From: Lineus longissimus
Taxonomy: Eukaryota; Nemertea; Pilidiophora; Heteronemertea; Lineidae
DNA length: 64,000 bases
NCBI RefSeq assembly: GCF_910592395.1
Contig: NC_088318.1
Coordinates: 1,488,001 to 1,552,000 of the forward strand
Direction of reading: 5' to 3'
Positions 13,827 through 26,400 of the stretch are shown piece after piece. Under the pieces are notes generated by a model. The model ran no database searches, was not told where the DNA came from, and saw only the letters and a list, made by a program, of their open reading frames with translations. Position 1 is the first letter of the stretch, and each line of letters begins with the position of its first letter. Both the position numbers and the translations under genes were made by a program.

Positions 13827-13959
13827 GTCGATGTAAAATGAATGAAAGAGGTTTAAACTCGCCACTTAAATTTTCAGCCAATCAACGACGACCAACAAAA
13901 ATAATTGCCCAATGAGAAAGCTATGCCTCGTTTTCGAAACCAGGTCACATGATGAAAAA
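13827..13959. promoter_or_regulatory. Bidirectional UBE2C/CCDC90B promoter with CCAAT pair and CHR-like site
   Basis: Only 133 bp separate the two start codons. CCAAT occurs at 13878-13882 and 13909-13913, a spacing of 31 bp. On the UBE2C strand both read ATTGG. Downstream of them, towards UBE2C, is TTTAAA at 13852-13857, preceded on that strand by GGCGAG. NF-Y boxes 31-33 bp apart followed by a CHR element (TTTGAA/TTTAAA) are the known signature of G2/M genes bound by the DREAM and MMB complexes. Use of these sites here is inference. Confidence 0.65.
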
Positions 13960-16235
13960 ATGGCTGCGCCCATGGCTGTTTCGGCCCGCATGTTTCGAAA
14001 TTTTTCAACGAAAGATGTCTTTAAAACATGCTCCATATCCACCATACCACGATTAAAGCAGGATATATTGACGAAGAGATATGCTGAGCAGCGTATGTAG
14101 AAGTTTCAAAGCAATTGATTAAGGACAAAAGTGTTGCTCGTCTCCGAAACTCGATGTTCCACATACATTACATACATCCATGTACATAACAGTACACACA
14201 TAATTACATATGTAGTCTGATGCAATCCAATACGAGATATTCATATTGGTCCTGCCCGAGAAACTAGACTGCTGGATAGTCCTGCTTCCAAGTGACATTC
14301 CTATCGATGGATAACTTTGTTTCCAAAATGACCTTGTTTTGCGTTGGTCCTCTCTTAGTCTTGTCTCTAGGCTAGCTGTTGAGTGGCGTTAGATTCGTGG
14401 ATGCGGCCTACAAAAAAATGGACAAAAGAAAATGCCCTGAATATTTCCTGGTTTACTGTAAAGTCCTCAATATATTGAACTATATTTCAGCATCCTGCTC
14501 TATGAACTATGATTCAAGAAGCATTCCTGAGATTATTCCAAAGAGGGGGTCAATTCATTTTGATACCCATGCTGCTGTAAAGGTGCTTGAAGCAAATGGT
14601 AAGAAATGCTTTTTCCAATTTAATGTAGCATCTAGTTAGCCTTTGCTTACCCAGTCCTTACAATAGTATGTTAGCATCTTGTCGTATTGTGCCAAATGCT
14701 GATGCAGTTACACATTGTGATAGAAGTTGAAGTTACAGCCACCTGAGAGTCAAAAAGTCATTCCAGCCTTTGACATTAGGCTTTCCAGAGCTGAGCATTG
14801 TCAAAGAGAGACCTGACCAATTAATTCACAGTGCGGATACCCAGTTCGAATATTACAACTTCTCACTTTTCCTTCCTACACAGGTTTCATCGCACAAAAA
14901 GCTGAAGCAGTTGTCTCATTAATTCTAGAAATCTCTAGTGCTGCTGCTGAAAACGGTGCGAGGACGCTGGTCACTAAAGAACAACAGGAAATCATGTTGC
15001 AACAAATTATGGCCCAGATAGCCTCTGTGAAAAAGGATATGATCATTCTGGAGAAAAGTGAATTCTCAGCTTTAAGAAATGAAACTGATGTAAGTGCTTT
15101 AAAAACTAGTTTCTTCTTTGGGGTTTGACACATTGCTTTATCATCCCAACTGTTGTCCTTGAGTCTGCCAAGAAACGATATACGTCTTGTTCACAGTTTT
15201 TTCTTCTGGCAAGGATAATTGCCACTCATCTGTGTCCTTGGGGAATTTCAAGGTTGATAGAAAAAATATGAGTTTATCTCATTTCGATTGTGCGTTGGTA
15301 CAAGACCAACAAATGAAATATTCAGTCGTATTCTAAAACAAATGCATTTTATGGTTCCTTTTCTAGAAAGTCCAGATTGAAATACAGAAACTCAAAGAAT
15401 CCATGGCTGATGAACTCATAAAACTGAAGGGCAACATGATGCTGGACATTAACCTTGAAAGGTCAAGGTCAATGGAAGCGGTGAGTTGGGATTTTGTTTC
15501 TCAGGACACCAACTTGTTTCTTAGGTAACAGGAATCTGTAAATACATGATTAGTGACACATTTAGGGAAAGTAATTGTGACTTGTGAGGTAACAGAAATC
15601 TATCTAGACTGGGTCCTTACAATGACTGCCGTAATAATTGTTACTACTTACACTTTACCGACCATAGTCTACATCAAAAGTGTTCTAACATGTCCCTTTA
15701 GGTAAATCTTAGTACTTAATGTGACATTTGATACTGATGGTACTAACACTGGCAATATTGAATTTCTTTGCTAAATGAGCTTTATATTGTTGACTTCATT
15801 ATTTTCAGCACAATGAAAGCATGTCACAATTAAAGACCGTGGATCACAGAATTTTGAATGAGGTAGCCAATCTGGAGACAAAGTTTGAGCGATATAGGAA
15901 TGATATATTCAAATATGCTGGAGGTAAGTCGATTTCATCGTTCGATTTCTTTGTATGTAAGACTGGCTCTGCATGCACTGTGTGAGGGCCAAATATATTT
16001 CTGGGTTAACGGTACCTTATGGATGTGAAAGGCTTCATGTCAACCTGCCTGGAGTAGTTTCAGAAACTACCTTGAGAAATGCCATATCTATGATCAACTC
16101 ATATCAACTCCACAAAAACCTCCCGAGTGATTTCACAACTAAACACAAAGTATTCACAGAAATATCATTCCTTTTTCAGGTACTATACTTTCCTGTCTGA
16201 CCATCATATTAGGATTCTACAGATTATGGTCTTAA
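13960..16235 (+). CDS. CCDC90B: CCDC90B/MCUR1 family mitochondrial inner-membrane protein
   Basis: Member of the family that includes MCUR1, a regulator of the mitochondrial calcium uniporter, and its paralogue CCDC90B. Six exons: 13960-14092, 14491-14598, 14884-15089, 15367-15480, 15809-15923 and 16180-16235. They total 243 residues, against 254 in human CCDC90B. The Arg/Ser-rich N-terminus (MAAPMAVSARMFRNFS) fits a mitochondrial presequence. The family head domain follows (HFDTHAAVKVLEANG, then KAEAVVSLI), then a long coiled coil with VKKDMIILEKSEFSALRNE and MMLDINLERSRSMEA. The protein ends in one membrane helix, SCLTIILGFYRLW, next to the C-terminus. Vertebrates split the family in two, and I cannot decide which paralogue this is closer to. 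An in-frame upstream ATG at 13912 would add 16 residues. I prefer 13960 because the added residues do not improve the presequence. Confidence 0.93.
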
Positions 16236-17716
16236 TGAACCATGTACCAGTTGATGTAAGGATCTCATTGCGTTTTGTGTGTGGCGTTTGTCCTTGTGAA
16301 AATATGGATGTTTAAAACTTGAACAGGGATCATTTAGAATACTTCATTTTCTGTAACGTTGCCAATGTGGTGCTGGATGTACTTTTATTTGTAAATAAAT
16401 ATGCATAATTTATGACATAAATCATGTTGTTCAAATGCTTTTAGATTATGAATAGGTTGAATAAAGGTGTGATATTCACCTGTCTACTTGCATCATAATG
16501 AAGTGCAAACTGGTTTTCAAATCCAGAGACCCAGCCCCTGACATCAATGTTCTTCTTCAAAACTGCCTTCAGTGCAAACAGTGACAACCATAAAAAAATG
16601 CCTGGGAGCTACTGAGGACTGTGTCACAGGAAACTAAGTAATTCATCACGTTTGGTTTTACAAGGACAATCAAAGCTGCATGCCTTGTAAAACCAGGATA
16701 GATGCTCTCGCAGTACGTTGTACAAAGGACACTGAATTCGAAGACAATGTCACAACCTGATCAGAGATTGGACATTCTCATATCCTGTCAAGATGCCAAG
16801 TATGACGATACTGCATCATGCCTTGGTCCCTGGAACTGAGGACTTGGAGGCCATTGCAAGATTTGCCTTGACCAACCTAATACTGTCCTATATAGAGAGA
16901 GGTTCGAGTACAAGGTCCGTTGGAATTCTAAATTGAGCAGTTTGGACCAAACTTGGTGAGAGAGACTACACGATATGCTACACATTCCACATCTGCAACA
17001 ACATCCTGTAGTTACATGACTGAAGTCCGCATAAACACGAAACAAAACCAATTCGCTCTAATAAATTTATTTACCACCGTTGCAGTATAATCAATATGTA
17101 CAGAGATAAACGTTGATATCACAGATTTTGCAGCAACCTAGGAATGTATTTGAAAAGCAAAATCTGCATTCATTTTGGAGTATATACAGAGAAAATGTGT
17201 GTCAATCTATAAGATGAAACAAGAACTGACACCAGAAGTTGCTTTTCTATTATTGCAGAGTAGATACAATACATATAGACACTTATAAACATGACTACAT
17301 TTAAACACTAGTTTATATATTACATTCTGTGCATATTTCATGGTCTCTCCATCTATCATTTTAATTACCGTAGACCAACTTTTTTCAACATTTCTATGCT
17401 ATAATGGTGTGTCAATCTCAATGTTTTAAACAATGAACACATTTGCCAATTTCACTATTTGAATAAGCATTGCATTAATACCGGTACTCCAATCCTTCAT
17501 CTTCAAGACAACAAACAAACACAACTTAACGACTTAAGTTTAAAAGAGCACTGGCACTAGTTTTCAAAGTTCTCGACAACACATCAAGAATGACAAGATA
17601 CATGACACACTGGTAATAAATATCTATAAATATTTGACCCTTTCCCAAAATACAAGAGCTATCTTCTTCACTTTTCACTTTGAAATTATTCAAACCACCG
17701 CCACATCAAAGTGTTC
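16236..17716. other. Tail-to-tail 3' UTRs of CCDC90B and the F-box/LRR gene
   Basis: No coding family is visible. Plus-strand AATAAA-type signals occur shortly after the CCDC90B stop (GTAAATAAAT near 16391 and GAATAAAGG near 16458). A 15-base word, GACAATGTCACAACC (16743-16757), recurs elsewhere in the window. A shared poly(A) palindrome sits at 17060-17071. Confidence 0.5.
17060..17071. terminator. Two-way poly(A) signal palindrome AATAAATTTATT
   Basis: AATAAA at 17060-17065 on the plus strand abuts its own reverse complement at 17066-17071. The 12-bp palindrome therefore offers a canonical poly(A) hexamer to each of the two converging genes. For the F-box/LRR gene it would give a 3' UTR of about 650 nt. 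For CCDC90B it would be a distal alternative, since two nearer signals exist. Confidence 0.5.
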
Positions 17717-20134
17717 TTACACCATGACATATTCAGCCATTGTGATGTATCTTTTCTTCACGTCTGTAAGATGCTGCAGGTGACTTTCAAGAACATCCAT
17801 GGCCTCCTCTGTTATCAAGCTACAGAATGAAACATCAAGGTGGCGCAGCCGCTTGCACTTCTCTGCAATCCTGGAGACGGTTTTATCTGTAAGGAGGTCA
17901 CAGCTCGTTACATGCAGAGATGTGAGACGCTGCAGGCTCTTCAACACAAGGTAGAGACCATTATCAGTGATCTTAGTACATTGCCCAATGGACAATTCCT
18001 CCAGACTGGGAGCACCTGTTGCTATACGAAACAATGTGGCATCAGACAACTTTTTACACATGGTCAAGTTCAATGTCCTCAGCTCCTTGAAGGTTATGAC
18101 TTGAGTGAGACTGATATCAGTGATGCTGGGTATGGCTTCCAAGTTGAGGACCTGCAACCTAGCAAGATTACTGATGGGGTAAATCTGGCCCTCCTCTTGC
18201 TGCTGTCGCTGCAATTCCTTAATCTCTTTCTCATTCAGCAGGACTGGTACTGGGTCAATCTTGGCCATTGTCGGGTGATAGAATTTGAACACATCGCTTT
18301 TGTCCATTTTTCTCATGCACTTACACAAAGCATCGTGTTCATGCTTGAGTATCTTATCATTCACAAGCCCAAGTAGACCTGCATCGGTAATGTGCTTACA
18401 CCAACCGAGATTCAGGTGGGTCAGGTACTTGAGGTTCTTGGATATGGCATGAACACTTACATCAGTTATGGAGAAACAGGAACTGAGGTCCAATTTTTCC
18501 AAATTTTTCAGCACCCCGGACATGGAAAAGACAAATTTATCACTCACAGCATTACACCCATTCAAGCTCAATTGGGTCAATCCACTAATAGTCGGGGAAG
18601 ACAGTCCTAGAATAAGCCCCTTCGTGGTGACATCATGGCATGGTGAAAGATCAAGTTTGCGGATTGACGGAATGTTGCACAACCCAGCAACAGATGTGTC
18701 TGTGATACGAAGACACTGGCGGAGATTTATCTGCCTGATGTTTGGCAAATGTTCTGTTATGGCCATGATGGTGCCATTCCCAACCTCTGAACAGCTGCGG
18801 CAGTCAACCACTTCTAGCTTGGTTTGCTTTCTCAAAGCACAAGCAAGCCCCTTGTCTGTTAACTCTTTACAGGTGTCGAGGTGCAACTCCTTCAAGTACA
18901 GTCCTGGTATTTCTGCAAGAACTTCCAAAGACTCATCATTTATTGCTGTGCGACTCAAGTTAATCGATTTGAAAGTAGGACACTGCTGTTTCAAATAGTT
19001 GACCAAGTTGTCGAAAGACAGGATGTTTGAGCTCCCAGAATTTCTGCTTGCACCACGTCCTCTGGAGAGATAGGCTGTCGACTGAAACCATAATGTACAC
19101 AACTCGAGGGACAACACCTCCAGACCTGGTGCAACACTTGTAATTCGATTGAATGTCTCATCGGAAATTTGTCGAATGGAACTCAAGTTCAACTCCTTTA
19201 AATGTTTCAGTACATGTTTTAGTTTGCTTCTGTCCATCTCCTTCTCCAGTAGTTTCCCAGACATAAAGAGTGCATTACAACAACTGAGGTCCAACTTAAT
19301 CAGACTGTTACAGTGAATCAGGAATGAGAAGAAAATGTTCTCAGTAATGTCCGATCCTCTGAAGGAGACCATCTGCAGATTTGGACCCATGTGTTGACAG
19401 GATTTCAGGAGTAATTCCTTTGACCTTGATGAACCATCAAGCTGGTCTAGAATTACATTTGGGTTTCGTCGCCGTCCGAAATCAGTGATTGGATCATCAC
19501 ACTTGCGGCTGGAGCTGAAGGTGACCACAAGATCTCTCTGAAGTATTGGATCCAATGATGCCTCGTACCAGGTTCTGTTGACCAATGATGCTTCTTTACG
19601 ATCGGAGACACCAAGGTATTTCATGATATGGGTCACCACCTTAAATAAGAAGGGCGCGAAACTTACAAAATGGGTTTTAAGACAAGAAGAATCAGAATAT
19701 CGTGTAAAACATATAGGCCTGCTATCAAAAACCACAAATCTTTTGCGTTAGTTTCTCATTTATTAAAGTCTATTTCATGAGCACATTAAAAACCTTGTGA
19801 TCATTGGAGATCAAGATCAACATTACATAAGGACGTGATTATGAGTCAGCACTATCACAAAAGATCACATGCATAGTGTATCAATCATGTATGTGACATG
19901 TGTGTACTGGTACTGTGCTGCCACTGGTCCCATGATTTTGACATTTCATAACCAATATAAACTCACTGTTTAAAATCAAATCAGAAAAGAACATCTATTA
20001 AAATAACAATCACTAGATTCTACATTTACTTAACTAACATAATATACAATTACTAGTAAAATCGGATGTTTATAATTATGAAAAATCAAGCATATTCAGG
20101 AGGAACTCACCTCAACTGGCAAGTTCGAAGCCAT
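17717..20134 (-). CDS. F-box and leucine-rich-repeat protein (FBXL9/LRRC29-like)
   Basis: Predicted substrate receptor of an SCF ubiquitin ligase: an F-box binds SKP1 and leucine-rich repeats bind the substrate. Two exons: 20134-20111, coding only MASNLPVE, and 19639-17717, one exon of 1,923 nt. Together they encode 648 residues. Joining them completes the F-box at residues 5-45 (LPVEVVTHIMKYL, KEASLVNRTWYEASLDPIL). The rest is a long run of cysteine-containing repeats of the LxxLxLxxCxxITD type (for example LRQCLRITDTSVAGL, LDLSSCFSITDVSVHAI, LNLGWCKHITDAGLLGL), broken by a charged insert near the middle (ELQRQQQEEGQ). The large exon stays open upstream of 19639, but only the spliced form gives an F-box. 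LRRC29/FBXL9 is my best guess at orthology, partly because it lies on human 16q with other genes here. The cargo is unknown. Confidence 0.9.
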
Positions 20135-20460
20135 GTTGATTGTTCTTTTGTTTGTTGATATTTTGACCCTATCACAGGCAAATTGATATCAAATATATGT
20201 CAAAAACACTATTGTCAAAAATTGTTGATGATATATATTTCTTTATTTAATAAAAAATTGTATAACTATGGTTAAATGTGTTTTTAAATGTCCATACTTC
20301 TTGAAATATCATCAAATAACTTTTTTTCTGAAATCACATCTTATCTTGCCTGTGAAAGAGGGTAGCGAAACGACTTCGATTAGGAGCGAAACGACTGGGG
20401 GCGAAAAGGTCAGGAAGCGAAAGGACCGGATACCGTTCTGAAAATGTCATCAAGGGCAAA
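20135..20460. promoter_or_regulatory. Head-to-head gap between the F-box/LRR gene and LONP2
   Basis: The two start codons are 326 bp apart on opposite strands, so a shared promoter is likely. The half next to the F-box/LRR gene is AT-rich. The LONP2-proximal part holds four degenerate direct repeats of GCGAAACGACT type. I see no convincing TATA box for either gene. Confidence 0.5.
20362..20428. repeat. Short degenerate tandem repeat GCGAAA(C/G)GAC(T/C) before LONP2
   Basis: GCGAAA occurs at 20365, 20386, 20401 and 20417. Three copies are followed by CGACT or GGACC, while the third reads AAGGTC. The spacing is 15-21 bp. The block ends 33 bp before the LONP2 start codon, so it probably lies in the promoter or 5' UTR. 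It could be a promoter array or a common genomic microrepeat. Confidence 0.7.
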
Positions 20461-23400
20461 ATGGCCTCCACAACAATTTCTATTCCGCGTCGTCTGCCAC
20501 TTTTGCAGGTCGATGAGAATGTTTTACTACCCGGATCGTCCATGCGAATCCCGGTCAGAAGTCATAGAAAGTATGAACTTCCTTGAGGAATCACCATTAA
20601 CTATATTCTCATGGTTTGAGACTTAAAATTACCTTAAAAAGTCTCTGCCTTTGATTCTTTTGAAGTGGGCTGTGCATTTTGTAGTGCATTTGCATACAAA
20701 TTACAGGGTGTCTCAAAAAGTATAGCAATATTTTGAATGAAGGTCAATGGATTGCTGGGCTGCTGTGTACTGGTATAGTCTTGGCTGTTTGTGTAATTCA
20801 GATAACCATGGGAATGCACTAAGCAACAACTTGATATCAATCATTTCACATTTCATTTGGCAGATTTGCCTATCTATTCTAATTCTCAATTCATGCAGTA
20901 GCGTAGTGGCCTACCTCAGATCATCTTGGTTTTCATTCCTTCTGGCTTCTCTTCCAGCATGAATATGGTAAAGAGTCGCCTCCTTGGTAGAAATACACTC
21001 AGCAGCACAATAATTGGAGTGATACCTAAGGAACCAGGGGCGTCTGAGGTAAGGTATGCATGATAAGTTAACGATCCAAGTTGTACGGGTAATGTTAGCA
21101 TTACCAACCAATGATTCATCCTGTGTAAGGCCCGATCCGGCTAACAGCTGGGGAAGATCAGAACTCTCTAGGCATTTTATAGTCATTGAATTTTACCTGA
21201 AGTTGATAAGGTATTCTTTGCATCTGTATTTGCTGCCTTCCAACCCTCATTTTTCTAACTTAGTGGAAATGGCTAGTCAAACTCAAATAGAAGAAATGGA
21301 TGCTCCTGAATTTCTACTCTTCTGAGATAAGAATCAGAGAGCTATTTTCCTGAATGTATAATCAGTACTCTGAGCTATTTTGTCTCTTCTAGATCATGGA
21401 TACCGCATCCTTTCACGAGATTGGTACAGCAGCAGTAGCAGTGCAAGTGACTGGAACCAACTGGCCACAACCATCCTATACCTTACTGGTGACTGGTCTC
21501 TGCCGCTTCAAAATTGAGGAGATCCTACAGGATTCTCCCTTTCCCATTGCTATGGTCTCTCAGCTGGACAAACTACCTGGAGAAGAAGTTGGTAGGTGTA
21601 AGGCTTTCCATTTCACTTTTCAGCCATCTCTTCTTAGCCATTCTGTGTCTTGAAGATACCTGAAATTTGTTAATCATTTCCTCTTCAGTTCAATTTGCTT
21701 CGAACAGTGGAGTAGAGAATCATACTCCTCATAGGATTCCAATACCTTGACAGTTTTGATCACCAAAAGAAGCTCAACTGGTGACCTTACTTTAAATTCT
21801 TAGTTTTTTCTCTGTGGTTTAAATAATTTGCGACATGCTTATTCTTGTCTTACTTGGACCTTGCCAGATGATGATGTGAAAACCAGTGAGATGACCGTTC
21901 TGATTGACAACTTCCGAGAGCAAGCCCTGAAGCTGGTGGATATGCTGGACGTCTCGATACCTGTTGTAGGCAAATTGAAGGTAAGGCTGATATTTCACTA
22001 GTCAGGCCATGAAGGATTCCTTTCTCGCCTTGCGGTAGGTATGGATGTCCTCATTACCGACGGTAAGCAGGATAGGGTGTAGCTAGTCAGTACTTGGGTG
22101 GCAGGAATATATATCAAGAATGGAAGGGCTGTCTTCTGCTCAGCAAAGTGTTGCTGTCATATGAAGTTCATCGTTAAAATGTGTCTTAGACTTTTATGGC
22201 CCTGATTGCCAAAGAAATAAAAACACCCCTTCTTTTTCAGAAAATGTTGGACAGTGTTCCAGCCCATCATCTACCAGATATCTGTGCGTCTATCATCAAG
22301 GCTTCCTACTCGGAGAGGATTCAAGTGTTGGATGCAGTTGACTTGACAGAAAGATTCAAAAAAACTCTCCCACTTCTCATGAGGCAAATAGAGGTAATAT
22401 GCTCTATGAAATTCAGACTGAATTTCTGTCCAGATACAAATATATGAGGAATGTACTCATTGCTGTCCTCTAACTGTGCAATCCAGTGACCAGAAGACTA
22501 CCAATTTGACCCAGTGAATCTGCCTATAGTTCCCCGTTCTCTTGTGATTCATTACGTCATAAGCAATGTCAGAAATGCTGTCGGGTGTATCGGAAAGATG
22601 ACTGTAGATCCTCGTTCATACTAAGATTCTTTGAATCGTGTTTCTAGGGACTGAAGCTTCTCCAGAAAGCAAGGAGGAACAACATCGACCTTGTGGCAAG
22701 AAAACAAGACTCGTCACGTTCTGGTGTTATGAGGAAATTTTTCAAGAATTCACCTGACTTAGCACACTCTGATGATGATGCTGATGATATACAGGAATTG
22801 GAACATAAAATAAAGTGAGTGCAGTGGAAATTCTTATGCATTAAAATCATCACATTGATTCACAACTTGGTTCTGCTTTGAATTCTAATTGAATAATGTG
22901 TGAATTTAAAATTTCCATTTTCAGGGATGCTAAGTTACCTGACCATGCCCTCAAAGCTGCCACAAAAGAATTGAAAAGATTGAAGAAAATGCCCCAGCAT
23001 ATGCCAGAGCATGCTATGATTAGGAACTACTTAGAGTTGATGACAGAGTTACCGTGGTCAAAGTCTACAACTGATAGTCTTGACATTGACAAAGCAAGGT
23101 ATGATTTGGATTGGGGTAGAACGTAAGCAATAGTCCATGGTTCCATGTTGCTTCGATTGGAGAATGGCCTGGTGTTCTGATGCTCATCTAGGAAGTAATT
23201 GTAACCTCTTTGTATTTGCCAATCCAGCCTACTTCTGATTGTTTTAGTGTCTTTCAGGAATGATTTGGATGCGGATCACTACGGTCTTGAAAAGCTGAAG
23301 AAGAGGGTTCTGGAATACTTGGCTGTCAGACAACTCAAGAACAGTTTGAAGGGCCCAATCCTATGTTTTGTTGGGCCACCTGGTGTTGGCAAGACAAGTG

Positions 23401-26400
23401 TGGGAAGGTCGATTGCCAGTACTCTTGGAAGAGAGTTTCATAGGTACAAAGGTCTTGTGTTTCCAGTGAAATATGATATGACATAAAAGCAGTGGATGAT
23501 GTTAATGTGGGCTTGAGTTCATATCAGGGTAACCTGCTCCATATGCAATAATGTTATAAGTTATTCTGACACCTGGGCTTATATTCAGTTGCCTCTAACA
23601 TCAGATTAATGTCCCTGTTTATTCCCAGTACTTATCTCATTATTTGTCAGTGCCACCTGGCCAAAAACACTGTACCAATAAACCTATTTGGCACCTAACA
23701 ATAGTGGCATGTTAAAAAGCTCATCCCGCCTTGGAGGAGGAATACCCCCTGGAGAATAACAGCTCCAAGTGAGCGAACACTCCCTCAAAATGGTCTCATT
23801 TGATTGTTTCCAGGATTTCCCTCGGTGGAGTACATGACCAGTCAGACATTCGAGGCCACAGGCGAACATACATTGGATCGATGCCTGGCAGAATTGTCCA
23901 GGGATTAAAACTTGTCGCTACAAATAATCCTGTCTTCTTGCTCGATGAGGTTGACAAACTGGTAAGGTTATGAAAACAATACAAGTTTTAGTTCTCACTT
24001 TTCTTTATATTTTTTTTGTTTCTCCGATGTCAGCATTAATATTTGTTTCTCCACCTTTAAATTCCTTTGTCATTAACAAGTATAACCCTCTTTGTTTCAG
24101 GCCAAAGGTCTCCATGGCGATCCATCTGCAGCACTCCTGGAAGTCTTGGATCCAGAACAGAACAGTACGTTTACTGATCAGTATCCTTTGTGATTGAATG
24201 AATACTTGAGCAGTTCTTGAAAAGTTTTGAACTTGAGAAAAACGTCATTTCACCACCATAGAAGTGGATTCAATACTTCCCGCGTCATGTGGAGGTATTC
24301 ATAAAACTTCACCCCTATTTGGAAGCTCATGCAACCTCAATTTACCTGTGCAACCAAAAACTCTGGACAGCCAGCTATTCTTCTTAACTCTTCGCTCAGT
24401 TATCTAAACGTCCCCTTTGATCTCTCCCAAGTTCTGTTCATAGCCACGGCCAACACAACCTCCTCCATCCCTGCTGCTCTACTGGACCGGATGGAGGTAA
24501 TCCAAATCCCAGGCTACACTCACGAGGAGAAGCTGCATATTGCTGTCAGGTATTTGGTGCCAAAGCAAGTCAGGGAGCACGGTCTCACTCATGAACAATT
24601 GCAAATCCCAGAGGACTCCATCAAACTCATAAGTAAGTTCAGTTTTCAGCCAAATTCATAGTCTGACACAAGACTATTGGTGCCTGACGCACGATCAAAA
24701 TATGGATGCCGCCGCCAAAATAAATGGAATTCATGTCTTGGTCTGAACGTCATCATGTTTCATTGCAGTATCTGGTTATACCCGTGAAGCTGGTGTCCGC
24801 AGCCTGGAGAGGAAGCTAGCGGCAGTCTGTAGAGCAGTGGCTGTCAAGGTTGCCGAGCACAGCGGAAAGACAACAAACAGAGGTGGACTGACTGCAGTCG
24901 AGAGAAAGGAACTATTAAAGGATCAGCTGCCTCATGATATTGATACTGCTGACCTTATCCCTCCTGAGTTACCTATTGTCATTGATGAAGTTGCTGTAGA
25001 AGATATACTAGGGGTGAGTCTGCCGTGTCATTCATTCAGAGAGTCATTATTGTTACTTTGCTGGAGTTAGTTTGAAAACTGCATTTCTAATTCAAATGTT
25101 TCATGGGAATTATTGTGTTTGTTTATCTGTGGAGGGGATGATATGTGCATATTGAGGAGAGGTTCTGATATCTATTTTGCAGCCAGCCACCTATGAGCAT
25201 GAGATGGGAGAAAGGTTGAGCCAGCCTGGTGTAGTCATAGGCCTTGCATGGACCCAGGTCGGGGGAGAGATCATGTTCATTGAAGCGACCAAGATGCCTG
25301 GTGAAGGCAAGCTCCTGTTGACTGGCATGCTGGGTGACGTCATGAAGGAGTCGGCTAATCTTGCTCTCAATTGGGTGCGCAGTCATGCAGATCAGGTAAA
25401 TGAAAGAACTCTGATCTTGATCCCAAATGGATGAAGTCCTCAGTCCTCGTCACTCAATCAATGTTTTCACCAGCCAGCTAAAAGTAAAATGTTCAGTCAA
25501 CATACACCATTGTCAGCTGACATTTCCTGCCCCAGTTTGCTCAACTAACATGAGCTTTGCACCAATGCCAGCAATTCCTAATGTTACCTTGATATGAACT
25601 AACTGTGACAGATTACAGACTCTGATTGGGTTATCAAGCCCTGGTGTGCCACCAACATTGTTTTGTGTTAATGTTTTCAAGAACTTCCAAATCCAGTATC
25701 TTTCTTTATCATCTCAATTCCTCTCTTTGTAGCTTCAAGTTCCCCTTGCACGTCAACTGGAGAAAGTCGACATCCACATTCATTTCCCTGCTGGTTCTGT
25801 TGGCAAGGATGGACCGTCTGCTGGTGTAGCCATAGTTACTGTGCTGGTGTCATTGTTTTCTGGTCGGTTGGTGAGGTCAGATACAGCCATGACAGGAGAG
25901 GTCACACTGAGGGGACTTGTATTGCCAGTGAGTTTTGTGAAATGATCCAAGTTGTTTGAGGTGTTACACTTTCATTGCTAGCAAAAACTGAAAATAATCA
26001 GGTCAGCAGATCAGGAGGTGTTTGGGGATCATCTCAAATTGCTTGATCATTGAGAGAATCCTAAAGTAATGTTTCAGTGCTGTAGTAAATGCAGACGATA
26101 GAGATGTTAGTTTTGTTATCTTAAATATTTTCCGTCTTTTGCTCCAGGTTGGTGGAATAAAAGAGAAGGTGCTGGCAGCTCACAGGGCAGGAATAACTCG
26201 TGTGATTCTGCCAAAGAGATGTGAGAAGGATGTCAGGGAGATACCAAAAAATGTTCAGGTAATTTGAGGGATGAGATGACGTGGTCAGTAATGGTGTCGC
26301 ATCCAGGAAAGAAGAAACTGGTAGAGCGGGGGCTCACTGACTTGGAATCTAAGACATTCTTATATTGCCTCCTTGAAACATTGAGGTGTGACCCTGTTCA

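Noticed and set aside
14379-14490. Upstream extension of CCDC90B exon 2
   Set aside because: The frame is open, but a TATATTTCAG acceptor at 14490 joins exon 1 in phase, and the residues before it are unlike the family.
17840-18998. Long plus-strand open frames opposite the F-box/LRR gene
   Set aside because: They are antisense to a clear leucine-rich-repeat coding exon and their translations match no family. The regular repeats on the minus strand create open antisense frames.
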